Positions 44,138-52,444 of a stretch of DNA of 64,000 nucleotides are shown here, piece after piece (positions within the stretch are counted from its first letter, which is position 1; each line of letters begins with the position of its first letter). Source of the stretch: Catenuloplanes niger. Its GTDB lineage: Bacteria > Actinomycetota > Actinomycetes > Mycobacteriales > Micromonosporaceae. The stretch covers positions 4,225,001 to 4,289,000 of the forward strand of contig NZ_JAVDYC010000001.1 of the NCBI RefSeq assembly GCF_031458255.1, given 5' to 3'. The notes below the pieces were generated by a model. That model was not told where the DNA came from. It was given only the letters and a program-made list of their open reading frames with translations, and ran no database searches. A program made the position numbers and the translations under genes.

Positions 44138-44893
44138 TCACCCGAACACGTTGTTGTCGTCGACGCCGACGCCGGCCTGGACGTCGGACTCGTCGGTGAG
44201 CAGCGCGAGGTAGATCGCCCCCGCGTTCGCCGCCGTGATGATCTTCGCGGCCTCCACCGTGGAGGCCGCCACCGTGACCAGCGTCGTCGGCTCCGCGTCC
44301 GGTGCGCCGTCCTGCGGCGTGATCGTGGTCTCGCCGGTGCCGTACTCGCCGATCGCGATCACCTCGATCCGGGGCAGCAGCACCGCGGTGCCGCGGACGC
44401 CCTCGCCGCCGATCGCCTTGCTGCCGTTCGCGGTCGCGGTGTACGACGCGAACAGCGCCACGTGCGCGCCGGGCCGCACGTACCCGGCCACCTGCTGCGC
44501 CATCGACGCCTCGAAGCTGACCGCCACCTTGTCGCTCGGGATGGCCAGGCCGCTGGACGTCTCCGTCGCGTTCGCGAACATGCTGCGCAGCAGCAGCTGG
44601 CCCGGCAGCAGCGTGGACGTGACCAGCTGTTTCTCCAGTTCGGGCGTGATCGAGGTGACCGCGCCCTCGGGCAGGCTGGACGCGGGCATGCGGGTGGTGA
44701 CCGCGAGCTGCCGGTCCCTGATCACGGTGCCGGTGGTGCCGGTCGCGATGCGCTGCTGAGCGACCAGCACCTCGACGGCGCTGACGTCGTCGACCGCCCG
44801 GTCGTCGGCCCGGTTCACGTAGTACAGCACCGCCGCGGTGCCGAGCACGGCCAGGACGATCGCCAGGAAGACGGCGAGGATGCGACGAGACAT
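44138..44893 (-). CDS. cpaB: Flp pilus assembly protein CpaB/RcpC
   Basis: A 251-residue membrane-anchored protein: one N-terminal helix (ILAVFLAIVLAVLGTAAVLYY), a SAF-type domain (VLVAQQRIATGTTGTVI) and a CpaB/RcpC domain (KVAVSFEASMAQQVAGYVRPG; VTVAASTVEAAKIITAAN). In actinobacteria, which lack an outer-membrane secretin, it probably acts at the outer face of the membrane or in the wall. ATG at 44893 begins MSRRIL, the family start. Confidence 0.9.
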   Translation of the reverse strand: MSRRILAVFLAIVLAVLGTAAVLYYVNRADDRAVDDVSAVEVLVAQQRIATGTTGTVIRDRQLAVTTRMPASSLPEGAVTSITPELEKQLVTSTLLPGQLLLRSMFANATETSSGLAIPSDKVAVSFEASMAQQVAGYVRPGAHVALFASYTATANGSKAIGGEGVRGTAVLLPRIEVIAIGEYGTGETTITPQDGAPDAEPTTLVTVAASTVEAAKIITAANAGAIYLALLTDESDVQAGVGVDDNNVFG

Positions 44894-44918
44894 GAAGAAC
44901 CGGTCCGTTTCTTGATCG

Positions 44919-46142
44919 TCAGCCGGTGATCCGGATCGAGGCGGGTCCGGCCGCGCCACCGCCGGCCGGGTCGGCGGTGAAGTAGCCGAAGAGACAGGAG
45001 TCGGTGAAGCGTGGACTGACCGCGCAGCGGGTCGCGCCGGTCAGCGTGGAGCGCATGTTCCACCGGTCGTCCCGTCCGGGCACGCGCGGTTTCCGGTCCG
45101 GCCAGCCCCGGCGGTACCAGCCGGTGACCACGAAACTGCGGATGCTCTCCACCGAGGCACCGGTGGAGGTGGGCCGGTAGACCGCGACGGGGATCGGCTC
45201 CTTGCTGGTCACCAGCTCGTTGAGCAGCGCGAAGCAACCGGGCGGCTTCCGGCCCCGGCGGCTCTCTCCCCAGAACGCGTTCGCGTCGCCGTCGCCGTCC
45301 CGGAGCGCGCGGACGGTGCCGATGGTGAAGGTCGTCCGGGCGCACCGCGTGGGGTCGTCACCGAGCACGTCGCCGCCGAAGCCGTCGGTCGCGTCGCTGC
45401 GGCGCGGCCAGCCGGGAGCCCGGCAGTAGCCGAACATGGGCGACCCCGCGTCGATCTCCCGGAACGGCAGCCGGATCTCGCCGGCTCGGCCCGCCCGGTG
45501 CCGGCCGTCCTCCGGTGCGAGCTCCGGGCCGCGGGTGTCGAACACCTGCCGCACCCGGCAGTCGGACAGCACGATCGGCAGCGCGCCGGGCACCGTGCTG
45601 ACCACCTGCCAGGAGGCGCGCGCGCATGCACCGACCGTGACGCCGTCGGTGCCGGTGACCGCGCCCGCGAACACCGGCGGCAGCGCGGTGCTGCCGCCCG
45701 ACCGCCGGGTCTCCACCCACACCTCGACGAACTCGCCGGTGCCGGGCCGGTCGCCCAGGCAGCGGGTCAGGTTGTCCGGCGGGGCCGGGCAGGCCGTGAT
45801 CGGGCCGGGCCTGGCCAGTGGGACGTCGACCCGGACGCTGCCGCAGATCCTGCTGACCCCGGCCCCGGCGCTCTTCACGTTGGCCCTGGCGTACCGGAGG
45901 CCTTCCGCCAGCATGTCGCTCGTGTTGCACTGCGCCCGGCGCAGCGCGCACACCTTGGCCACCGCGATGGCGGCCGCGTCCGCGGCGGTCTGCAGCTGCG
46001 TGCGCTCCGCGTAGAGCAGGCCGACGTCCACGGTCAGCGCGCCGAAGCCGGCGACCATACCGCTGCCGAACATCATCGCTACGAGGACGGCGACCGCGCC
46101 GCGGTCCCTCCGGCGCGATCGCCGTCCGGTCAGGCGCGGCAT
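44919..46142 (-). CDS. tadG: TadG-like Flp pilus-associated protein
   Basis: A 407-residue protein whose N-terminus (RDRGAVAVLVAMMFGSGMVA; GLLYAERTQLQTAADAAAIA) is the TadE/TadG pilin-like helix. The remaining 340 residues are a large, Cys- and Arg-containing extracytoplasmic domain with no recognised fold. It may be a minor pilin or adhesin at the pilus tip or base. It overlaps the tadE stop by 13 bases. Confidence 0.85.
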   Translation of the reverse strand: MPRLTGRRSRRRDRGAVAVLVAMMFGSGMVAGFGALTVDVGLLYAERTQLQTAADAAAIAVAKVCALRRAQCNTSDMLAEGLRYARANVKSAGAGVSRICGSVRVDVPLARPGPITACPAPPDNLTRCLGDRPGTGEFVEVWVETRRSGGSTALPPVFAGAVTGTDGVTVGACARASWQVVSTVPGALPIVLSDCRVRQVFDTRGPELAPEDGRHRAGRAGEIRLPFREIDAGSPMFGYCRAPGWPRRSDATDGFGGDVLGDDPTRCARTTFTIGTVRALRDGDGDANAFWGESRRGRKPPGCFALLNELVTSKEPIPVAVYRPTSTGASVESIRSFVVTGWYRRGWPDRKPRVPGRDDRWNMRSTLTGATRCAVSPRFTDSCLFGYFTADPAGGGAAGPASIRITG

Positions 46143-46549
46143 GGCATGACCGCCGTGGCATTCAGCCGGACGGCGCCGCCGCCGATGTCGGCGAACACGG
46201 TGAGCGGGGTGACGAACACGAAGCCGTACACCACCTCGTACGTCGCGTTGTCCTCGATGGGGCCGGCGCAGTCCTCGATCGAGGTGCCGGTCCAGTCACC
46301 GGGCCCGGGGAACGAGGCGGGCGGCGTGCCCAACACGGTGCCGGCGACCGCACCGGCCTCGTCGTCACCGACGAGTGCGAGCGCGCGGGCGCCCTCGCGG
46401 GCCGCCTCGGTGACCTTGATCTGGGTGTTCAGCATCCGGCCGAAGTCGATCATCGCGAACACGACCATGAGCAGCAACGGCAGAACGAGTGCGGTCTCCA
46501 CCGCCGCGGCACCCCGATCGGCGTGCCGTCGCCTCCCCCTGAGCCGCAT
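46130..46549 (-). CDS. tadE: TadE-like pseudopilin
   Basis: A 139-residue pseudopilin: basic N-terminus, then ADRGAAAVETALVLPLLL, the prepilin-type helix with the cleavage-site Gly and the +5 Glu. A soluble C-terminal domain follows with two Cys (EDCAGP and VMPCRA). Processed by a prepilin peptidase and assembled with the Flp pilus. ATG at 46549; the frame is open 13 codons further up. Its stop overlaps the tadG start. Confidence 0.88.
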   Translation of the reverse strand: MRLRGRRRHADRGAAAVETALVLPLLLMVVFAMIDFGRMLNTQIKVTEAAREGARALALVGDDEAGAVAGTVLGTPPASFPGPGDWTGTSIEDCAGPIEDNATYEVVYGFVFVTPLTVFADIGGGAVRLNATAVMPCRA

Positions 46550-46630
46550 GACTGCCTTTCCGTCTCGTTCGGCCGGCAGCGTCACCACGACCCGCCCCCG
46601 TACGGGCCGTGGCGACGCTGTGATCAGGTG

Positions 46631-46858
46631 TTACGGGGCCACGCAGTCGGGCGGCACCGGCGCACCCGTGCCGGCGGCGATGTCCGTGCAGGTCTCCTGG
46701 AACATGTCCCGCAGTACGTCCTGGAGTGCGAACACGACGACCGCCAGCACCGCGGCGACACCTGCGATGATCAGTGCGTACTCGACCGCGGTCGCGCCAC
46801 GGTCCCGGTGACGGGCTCCGGCGACGTACACCGCCGCTCGGGCGTAGAGGTTCAGCAT
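46631..46858 (-). CDS. flp: Flp-family type IVb pilin
   Basis: A 75-residue major pilin: leader MLNLYARAAVYVAGARHRDRG, predicted cleavage after Gly21, then ATAVEYALIIAGVAAVLAVV with the +5 Glu. Unlike minimal Flp pilins it has a short C-terminal tail with two Cys (ETCTDIAAG and PDCVAP), which may form a disulfide. A strong AAGGGGAGAAGG site supports high expression. First gene of the tad block after the peptidase, with its own 430-bp upstream region. Confidence 0.9.
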   Translation of the reverse strand: MLNLYARAAVYVAGARHRDRGATAVEYALIIAGVAAVLAVVVFALQDVLRDMFQETCTDIAAGTGAPVPPDCVAP

Positions 46859-47287
46859 CCTTCTCCCCTTGGTCTTCGGGTCGGGCCTGTCGTGACGCGG
46901 CCGGCAGGGCGGTGCCGGGACGCGCCGCGGGAGCGAGCCGTGATCGGCTCATGAGCTGTACGGCCGTGGACCAGCCGAGGTACGACTCTGCCCGCCACAG
47001 CAACCAGGACTAGTCGGGTGACCGGCCCGATGGAATAGACACCGTGGAGGCTCGATGTCGACGGAATGACAGCCTGACCCGACGGGCGATCGTCCGTTCG
47101 GCCTAGGTCAAACCGAACGAATAAGACATATCAGCGTCGATCGATGGGTGTAATTCCCGTTTTGCGATGCGCGACGCCACCCGCACCGGCGATGTCGGAT
47201 AACCGATAGCCGAGAGCCGATTTTTCCCTCCTCGGACTATCGACACCAGCCGATCATCCGAGGGCACTGAACAGTAGATCTTCCATC
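46859..47287. other. Upstream region of the flp-tad block
   Basis: About 430 bp between the peptidase and flp genes, both on the minus strand. It should contain the flp promoter. CGTTCGG (47095-47101) and CCGAACG (47113-47119) form a 7-bp inverted repeat with an 11-nt spacer, a candidate operator. The left part is AT-richer than genes around it. No coding frame is convincing. Confidence 0.55.
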
Positions 47288-48079
47288 TCAGCCGAACAGC
47301 GGCAACCCGTGCCGCGCGATCACGACCGCGACCAGCGTGCCCGCCAGCAGCGCCGGCCCGAGCGGCAGATCCGTGCCGCGACCGGCCCGGCCGGTGACCA
47401 GCAGCACCAGCGCGACCGGGCCGTTCAGCAGGTGCGGCACGACCAGGCCGAGCAGCACGGCCGGCCAGCCGAGCCAGCCGAGCATCAGGCCGAGCACCGC
47501 GGAGAGCTTCACGTCGCCGAAGCCCAGGTTCGCGCCCGGGATCAGCGCGATCACCAGGTAGACCGCGAACAGGACGAGCCCGCCGAGCAGCGCGCGCAGC
47601 AGCGGGGCGAAGGACCAGTCGAGCAGCGAGATCAGCAGCAGCACGCCGCCGCCGAGCACGGCCGCGGCACCGACCAGCGGGTCCGGCAGGCGCAGCACGG
47701 CCAGGTCGACGAACGCGAGAAGCACACCGATCGCGGCCACCGCCAGGTAGCCGGGCAGCACCGGGTCGGGGCCGAACGCCCAGCCGAGCGCGCCGAGCGA
47801 GACCGCACCGACCAGGGTGGTCAGCCACGGACGTGGACCGAGCCGGCGGCCGCAACCCGGGCAGGCCACCCGGACCCGTACCCACGCATCGGTGGTGTGT
47901 CCGCAGTTGTCGCAGGCCGACCGCGGCGGCTCGCCGAACTCGACGGACAGCCGCCAGGCCACCCGCGGAGTCAGAATCCCGACGACCGCGCCGAGCGCGG
48001 CCGTGATGACGACGAGTGAGACGGACACCGCGCTGATCGTAGCCCGCCTGATCACGACACGGGTTGCCGACACTGGCAC
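47288..48079 (-). CDS. Prepilin peptidase, A24 family
   Basis: A 263-residue membrane aspartyl protease that cleaves Flp and pseudopilin leaders. The two catalytic Asp lie in LAFVDLAVLRLPDPL and GFGDVKLSAVLGLMLG; a Cys pair set (CDNCGH and CPGCGR) in the cytoplasmic loop matches the zinc-type insert. About eight membrane helices. An internal GTG at 48028 would remove 17 basic residues and is an alternative start. It lies 429 bp upstream of flp on the same strand. Confidence 0.9.
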   Translation of the reverse strand: MPVSATRVVIRRATISAVSVSLVVITAALGAVVGILTPRVAWRLSVEFGEPPRSACDNCGHTTDAWVRVRVACPGCGRRLGPRPWLTTLVGAVSLGALGWAFGPDPVLPGYLAVAAIGVLLAFVDLAVLRLPDPLVGAAAVLGGGVLLLISLLDWSFAPLLRALLGGLVLFAVYLVIALIPGANLGFGDVKLSAVLGLMLGWLGWPAVLLGLVVPHLLNGPVALVLLVTGRAGRGTDLPLGPALLAGTLVAVVIARHGLPLFG

Positions 48080-48189
48080 ACTTCCGGGAGGTGGGGGAGG
48101 GGCATGCCCCGGCTACGGTGGCTGAGGTCGCCGGGCTGGCGGCCCGACCCGCAGGCAGCTGACGCAGAAGCTCGGTAGGAGGCAGTGCC

Positions 48190-49005
48190 ATGTCGAACTA
48201 CGGACCGCCCGGCGGGCCGTATCCCGGACGCGGCCGGGACCCCCAGGAGGAGCCGTACACCGAGCCGTCCGACCCCTGGGGCGACTGGGGCCGGGACAAC
48301 AACGACGGTGGCGGCTACGACCAGGGCGCCGGCTACGGCCAGGGCGGTTACGACCAGCAGGGGTACGGGCAGCAGCAGGGGTACGGCCAGCAGCAGGGGT
48401 ACGGCAACGGCGGCTACGACGTCACCGGCACCGGTTACGCCCAGCGGGCCACCGAGGCCGCGCCCGGCGGCTGGGCCCCGACACCACCCGGACCTCCCGG
48501 CCCGCCCGGGCCGCCGGTCGCGCAGCCCGGTCCGCCGGCGCGCAAGGGTGGCAGCGGCATGGTCATCCTGATCGCGGTCCTGGTGCTGCTCGTGCTGGCC
48601 GGTGGTGGCACCGCGTTCTACCTGCTGAACCGGACGAGCGACGACACCAACAACACGGCCACCGAGGACCCGACGCCGCAGCCGGCCGACTCCGGCTCCC
48701 CGGCGCCGTCCGCCGGTGGCTCGGCACCGGCCCCCTCGGCGTCGGCGCCCCTGGTCAGCGACGCGCGCGACGCGAAGAAGGGCGAGTGCGTCCAGAACGT
48801 CGGCGACACCGCCAAGCCGGTGATGAAGATCGCTGACTGTGACGAGAAGAGCGTGTACGAGGTGCTCGCCCGCTTCGACGCACCGGCGACCGGTGAGGAC
48901 GACGCGAAAAAGAAGTGCGAGGCCGTCGAGGGGTACACAAACTGGTACTTCTTCAACAGTCAGCTTGATTCCCTTGACTTCGTTCTTTGCCTGAAGCAGC
49001 GGTAG
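48190..49005 (+). CDS. LppU/SCO3897-like membrane protein 1
   Basis: A 271-residue protein with a 120-residue low-complexity N-terminus of GYGQQQ and GYDQ repeats (prion-like, Tyr/Gln/Gly-rich), one membrane helix (GMVILIAVLVLLVLAGGG), a Ser/Pro/Thr linker and a C-terminal domain of about 80 residues with four Cys (KGECVQN, IADCDE, KKKCEAV, LCLKQR) resembling the LppU/SCO3897 family. The folded part is probably outside the cell. Followed 68 bp later by a paralog. Confidence 0.75.
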   Translation: MSNYGPPGGPYPGRGRDPQEEPYTEPSDPWGDWGRDNNDGGGYDQGAGYGQGGYDQQGYGQQQGYGQQQGYGNGGYDVTGTGYAQRATEAAPGGWAPTPPGPPGPPGPPVAQPGPPARKGGSGMVILIAVLVLLVLAGGGTAFYLLNRTSDDTNNTATEDPTPQPADSGSPAPSAGGSAPAPSASAPLVSDARDAKKGECVQNVGDTAKPVMKIADCDEKSVYEVLARFDAPATGEDDAKKKCEAVEGYTNWYFFNSQLDSLDFVLCLKQR

Positions 49006-49073
49006 GGTCCCGAGCAGCGGGGGGACCTTGGTGAGGCTTCCTCGGTGCGCGACAGAAAAACCTAGGAGAGCCG

Positions 49074-49988
49074 ATGTCTAGCTACGGACCACCCCCCGGT
49101 CCCGGCCAGCACCCGGAGTACGACCCGAACAATCCCGCGGGGCAGTACCCGCCGCCACCGTCGTACGGGCAGCCGTCCTACGGCACGCCGCCGCAGGGCG
49201 CGCAGGGCGACATACCCCCGCCCCCGCCGTACCCGACCTCCGGCGGGCCGAACTACGCCGCCCCGCCGCCGGTCTCCAGCCAGCCGAACTACGGCGCGCC
49301 GGTCTCCAGCCAGCCCAACTACGGCGCGCCCGTGTCCGGCCAGCCCGGCTACGGCACCCCCGGCTACGGCACCCCCGGCTACGGCACTCCCGGTTACGGT
49401 GAGGCCCCGCCGCCGTCGTACGGCGACCCGAACATGCAGCAGCCCCCGGTGCAGGGTTACGGCGCGCCGCTGCCGCCGCCCGGCCCGCCGATGCAGGGTG
49501 GCTGGGGTGCTCCGCCGCCGCCGCAGAAGAGCGGCGCCGGCAAGGTCGTCGGCATCATCGTCGGTGCGGTCGCGGTCTTCGCGGTGCTGATCTGCGCCGG
49601 CGTCTACTTCGCCGCGGTGCGCACCACCGAGGCGATCGACGACGTGATCGCCACCGTGCCGACCACGGTCCCGACGCTCCCGACCGGCGACCCGTTCCCG
49701 ACGCCCACCGCCGAGGACAACACGGACGAGGAGGCGGAGAACGTCCAGGTCGGCGACTGCATCGTCAACGACGGCACGGACGAGAACGCCTCGATCCGCA
49801 AGGTGCCCTGCGCCAAGGACACCCTGGAAGTCCTGATCCGGATCCCGTTCACGGACAACGGCGAGGAGGCGTGCAAGGACATCGAGGGCGCCGACTCCTG
49901 GTACATGTACACGTCGGCCACGGTCGGTGGCGTCGGTGACTACGTGCTCTGCCTGAAGACGCTGACCGAGACGCCGCGTACCTCCTGA
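49074..49988 (+). CDS. LppU/SCO3897-like membrane protein 2
   Basis: A 304-residue paralog of the previous gene: a 155-residue Pro/Gly/Tyr-rich N-terminus with SQPNYGAPV and GYGTP repeats, a membrane helix (VVGIIVGAVAVFAVLICAGVYF), an acidic linker and a C-terminal four-Cys domain (VGDCIVND, VPCAKD, EACKDIEG, YVLCLKT). The cysteine spacing matches gene 1. GGAGAG precedes the ATG. A strong terminator follows the stop by ten bases. Confidence 0.75.
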   Translation: MSSYGPPPGPGQHPEYDPNNPAGQYPPPPSYGQPSYGTPPQGAQGDIPPPPPYPTSGGPNYAAPPPVSSQPNYGAPVSSQPNYGAPVSGQPGYGTPGYGTPGYGTPGYGEAPPPSYGDPNMQQPPVQGYGAPLPPPGPPMQGGWGAPPPPQKSGAGKVVGIIVGAVAVFAVLICAGVYFAAVRTTEAIDDVIATVPTTVPTLPTGDPFPTPTAEDNTDEEAENVQVGDCIVNDGTDENASIRKVPCAKDTLEVLIRIPFTDNGEEACKDIEGADSWYMYTSATVGGVGDYVLCLKTLTETPRTS

Positions 49989-49997
49989 TAGCTCCTT

Positions 49998-50040
49998 CTA
50001 AGGCCGTCTAGCGATATCGCTAGACGGCCTTAGTCTTTTC
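49998..50040 (+). terminator. Palindromic terminator with T-run
   Basis: CTAAGGCCGTCTAGCGAT is followed directly by its reverse complement, a perfect 36-nt palindrome, then TCTTTTC. This is the strongest intrinsic-terminator candidate in the window and ends the LppU-like pair. Confidence 0.9.
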
Positions 50041-50046
50041 CAGACG

Positions 50047-50100
50047 CCGTATCGAGACATCTATCGCGGTCTAGCCCCAGACCTAGAGACCTCGATACGG
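50047..50100 (+). promoter_or_regulatory. Structured leader/operator before the ATPase gene
   Basis: CCGTATCGAG and CTCGATACGG are perfect 10-bp arms 34 nt apart, with a smaller GGTCT/AGACC hairpin between them. The right arm abuts the GTG start. Such a structure could sequester the start codon or bind a regulator. Confidence 0.6.
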
Positions 50101-51311
50101 TGCGATACGTGGATCCGATCCGGAACCCCTACGCCCCCGGCGCCGGTCAGCGCCCACCCGAGCTCGCCGGCCGGGACCGCGAGGTCGAGGCGTTCGAGGT
50201 GGTCCTGGAACGGATCGCGCGCGGCCGCCCCGAACGCAGCCTGGTCCTCACCGGTCTGCGCGGCGTCGGCAAGACCGTGCTGCTCAACAGCCTGCGCTCG
50301 CAGGCGATCGGCCGCCTCTGGGGCACCGGCAAGATCGAAGCCCGGCCGGACACGTCGCTGCGCCGCCCGATCTCCGCCGCGCTGCACATGGCCGTCCGCG
50401 AGCTGGCCGGCCGGCACCGGGCACCGGACCGCATCGACGAGTTCCTCGGCGTGCTCAAGGCGTTCGCGCTGCGCTCCAACGACGACGGCGCCAAGCTCCG
50501 CGACCGCTGGCAGCCCGGCATCGACGTGCCCGCCACCCGCGGCCGCGCCGACTCCGGCGACATCGAGATCGACCTGGTCGAGCTGTTCACGGACGCGGCC
50601 GCGATCGCCACCGACGTGGGCACCGGCATCGCGATCTTCATCGACGAGATGCAGGACCTGGGCGCGCCGGACATCTCCGCGCTCTGCGCCGCCTGCCACG
50701 AACTCTCCCAGCTGGGCGGCCCGCTGATCGTGGTCGGCGCCGGCCTGCCACACCTGCCCGCGGTCCTCTCCGCCGCGAAGTCCTACTCCGAGCGACTGTT
50801 CCGCTACCAGCGCATCGACCGCCTCGACCGGGCCGCGGCCGACCGGGCACTCACCGCACCGGCGCTGCGGGAAGACGTCGACTACGAACCGAAGGCACTC
50901 GACCTGCTCTACGAGAAGTCCGGCGGATACCCGTACTTCGTACAGGCCTACGGCAAGGCCACCTGGGACCACGCGCCACGCTCCCCGATCACCGCGGAGG
51001 ACGTCCGGGTCGCCGCCCCCGAGGCCGAAACCGAACTGGCCGTCGGCTTCTTCGGCTCCCGCTTCGAACGCGCCACCCCCGCCGAACGCGACTACATGCG
51101 CGCCATGGCCACGCTCGCCTCCGACGACGACGGCCTCGACGGCGCCGTACCCACCTCGGACATCGCCCGCTCCCTCGGCCGCCGCCCGGCCAGCCTCTCC
51201 CCGGCCCGCGACGCCCTGATCAAGAAGGGCCTGATCTACTCCGGCGAGCGCGGCACGGTCGCGTTCACCGTCCCACACTTCGGTCGATACCTACGAACCC
51301 AACCCCTCTAA
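50100..51311 (+). CDS. AAA/STAND-type ATPase (Orc/Cdc6-like family)
   Basis: A 403-residue P-loop ATPase: Walker A LTGLRGVGKTVLLNSL, Walker B IAIFIDEMQDLG, sensor-type VVGAGLP, followed by a lid and a C-terminal winged-helix-like region (SDIARSLGRRPASLSPARDAL). This family (N-terminus DPIRNPYAPGAGQRPPEL) is frequent in actinobacteria and related to archaeal-type ATPases; function unknown. The start may be GTG 50100 or GTG 50109; no clear ribosome binding site, and the right arm of the leader dyad ends at the start. Element R6 begins four bases after its stop. Confidence 0.8.
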   Translation: MRYVDPIRNPYAPGAGQRPPELAGRDREVEAFEVVLERIARGRPERSLVLTGLRGVGKTVLLNSLRSQAIGRLWGTGKIEARPDTSLRRPISAALHMAVRELAGRHRAPDRIDEFLGVLKAFALRSNDDGAKLRDRWQPGIDVPATRGRADSGDIEIDLVELFTDAAAIATDVGTGIAIFIDEMQDLGAPDISALCAACHELSQLGGPLIVVGAGLPHLPAVLSAAKSYSERLFRYQRIDRLDRAAADRALTAPALREDVDYEPKALDLLYEKSGGYPYFVQAYGKATWDHAPRSPITAEDVRVAAPEAETELAVGFFGSRFERATPAERDYMRAMATLASDDDGLDGAVPTSDIARSLGRRPASLSPARDALIKKGLIYSGERGTVAFTVPHFGRYLRTQPL

Positions 51312-51315
51312 CCGA

Positions 51316-51402
51316 TTTTCCCACTTCCGGCGTGGCCACTCCACGGTGCTCCCGCGGGCACCGCTCGGCCGTGGCCGGCCTCCCTGCCGGTCCCGCCGCG
51401 GC
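51316..51402 (+). repeat. Dispersed 3'-UTR element, copy R6
   Basis: Box A TTTTCCCACTTCCGGCG starts four bases after the ATPase stop. CGTGG and CCACG pair over a 5-nt loop. Box B GCTCCCGCGGGCACCG follows, then a variant 3' part GGCCTCCCTGCCGGTCCCG. Confidence 0.8.
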
Positions 51403-51450
51403 AACAACCGCAGCCCCGACCGGCAACGCGGGGGTTTCGGAGCGCGGGTC

Positions 51451-51540
51451 AACGCGGGTGCGCGGGTCAACGCGGGTGCGCGGGTCAACGCGGGTGCGCG
51501 GGTCAACGCGGGGGTGCGGGTCAACGCGGGGGTGCGGGCA
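51451..51540. repeat. 18-bp tandem array
   Basis: Five 18-bp units: three exact AACGCGGGTGCGCGGGTC copies and two variants with AACGCGGGGGTGCGGG. Confidence 0.9.
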
Positions 51541-51760
51541 ATGCCGATGACTGGGTGCGCGGGCGACGGGTGGCGCGGCTAGCACGGCAACGCGGTCGGC
51601 CCGCTAACGCGGGTGACTCGGGTGCGCGCGATGCGGGCGACGCGGCGACACCGCTGATCTCGAGTGACGCCCGGTAGCGCGGCAACGCGGGGACGCGGAC
51701 GACGCGGACGACGCGGACGACGCCGGGTAGCGCGGCAGCGCTGGTGACGAGGGCAACTCG

Positions 51761-51901
51761 GCAGCGCGGGCAGCGCGGGCAGCGCGGGCAGCGCGGGCAG
51801 CGCGGGCAGCGCGGGCAGCGCGGGCAGCGCGGGCAGCGCGGGCAGCGCGGGCAGCGCGGGCAGCGCGGGCAGCGCGGGCAGCGCGGGCAGCGCGGGCAGC
51901 G
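51761..51901. repeat. 9-bp minisatellite
   Basis: About 15.5 uninterrupted copies of GCAGCGCGG over 141 bp. The period of nine keeps frames open on both strands. Likely to change copy number between strains. Confidence 0.95.
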
Positions 51902-52036
51902 GAAAGACGAGAATCGGCCGACCGGGAGATCTGCCAGGCTCGCGGTGGCGAACCGCGGCACCGCCGGATCACGGACCTGCGAACACACGGATGCCCGAAA
52001 TTTCGGCATAGAGGTGCCGGTTGACGGGCTTGTGTG

Positions 52037-52444
52037 TCAGGCGCAGTTGACCCATTCGTCGGTGCCGTCCGTGAAGACCTGGCGTTTCCAGACCGGGATG
52101 CGGGCCTTGACCTCGTCGACGAGGCGGGCGCAGGCAGTGAAGGCGGCGGCGCGGTGGGCGGTGCTGACGGCGGCGACCAGGGCGACGTCGCCGATCTTGA
52201 GGGGGCCGTAGCGGTGGGAGACGGCGACGGCGTAGACGTCGGGGTCGGCGAGGAGTTCGGCGGCGACCTCGCGCAGGACGGATTCGGCGCTGGGGTGGGC
52301 CTCGTACTCGAGCAGTTCGACGGAGCGGCCGTGGTCGCGGTCGCGGACGACGCCGGCGAACGAGACGACGGCGCCGGCACGCGCGTCCGAGACCGCGGCC
52401 TCGTGGGCGGCGATGTCCAAGGGCTGGTCGGTAACGGTGATCAT
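52037..52444 (-). CDS. moaE: Molybdopterin synthase large subunit MoaE
   Basis: A 135-residue catalytic subunit of molybdopterin synthase, partner of MoaD. KARIPVWKRQVFTDGTDEWV carries the conserved active-site lysines, and SFAGVVRDRDHGRSVELLEYE is the typical N-terminal half. Its start overlaps the moeA stop by four bases (ATGA), so moeA and moaE are one operon read on the minus strand. Confidence 0.95.
   Translation of the reverse strand: MITVTDQPLDIAAHEAAVSDARAGAVVSFAGVVRDRDHGRSVELLEYEAHPSAESVLREVAAELLADPDVYAVAVSHRYGPLKIGDVALVAAVSTAHRAAAFTACARLVDEVKARIPVWKRQVFTDGTDEWVNCA

Larger units (their letters stand above)
51312..52036. other. Repeat-dense gene-free region
   Basis: About 725 bp between convergent genes, made mostly of element R6, an 18-bp tandem array and a 9-bp minisatellite. 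Long open frames across it are caused by the repeat periods and are not genes. Confidence 0.8.

Noticed and set aside
51451-51901. CRISPR-like array
   Set aside because: Units are directly adjacent without unique spacers and no cas genes are in the window; these are tandem minisatellites.
51744-52211. Repetitive open frame coding QRG repeats
   Set aside because: It is produced by the 9-bp minisatellite, which cannot create stops in this frame; no ribosome binding site, and it runs antisense into moaE.
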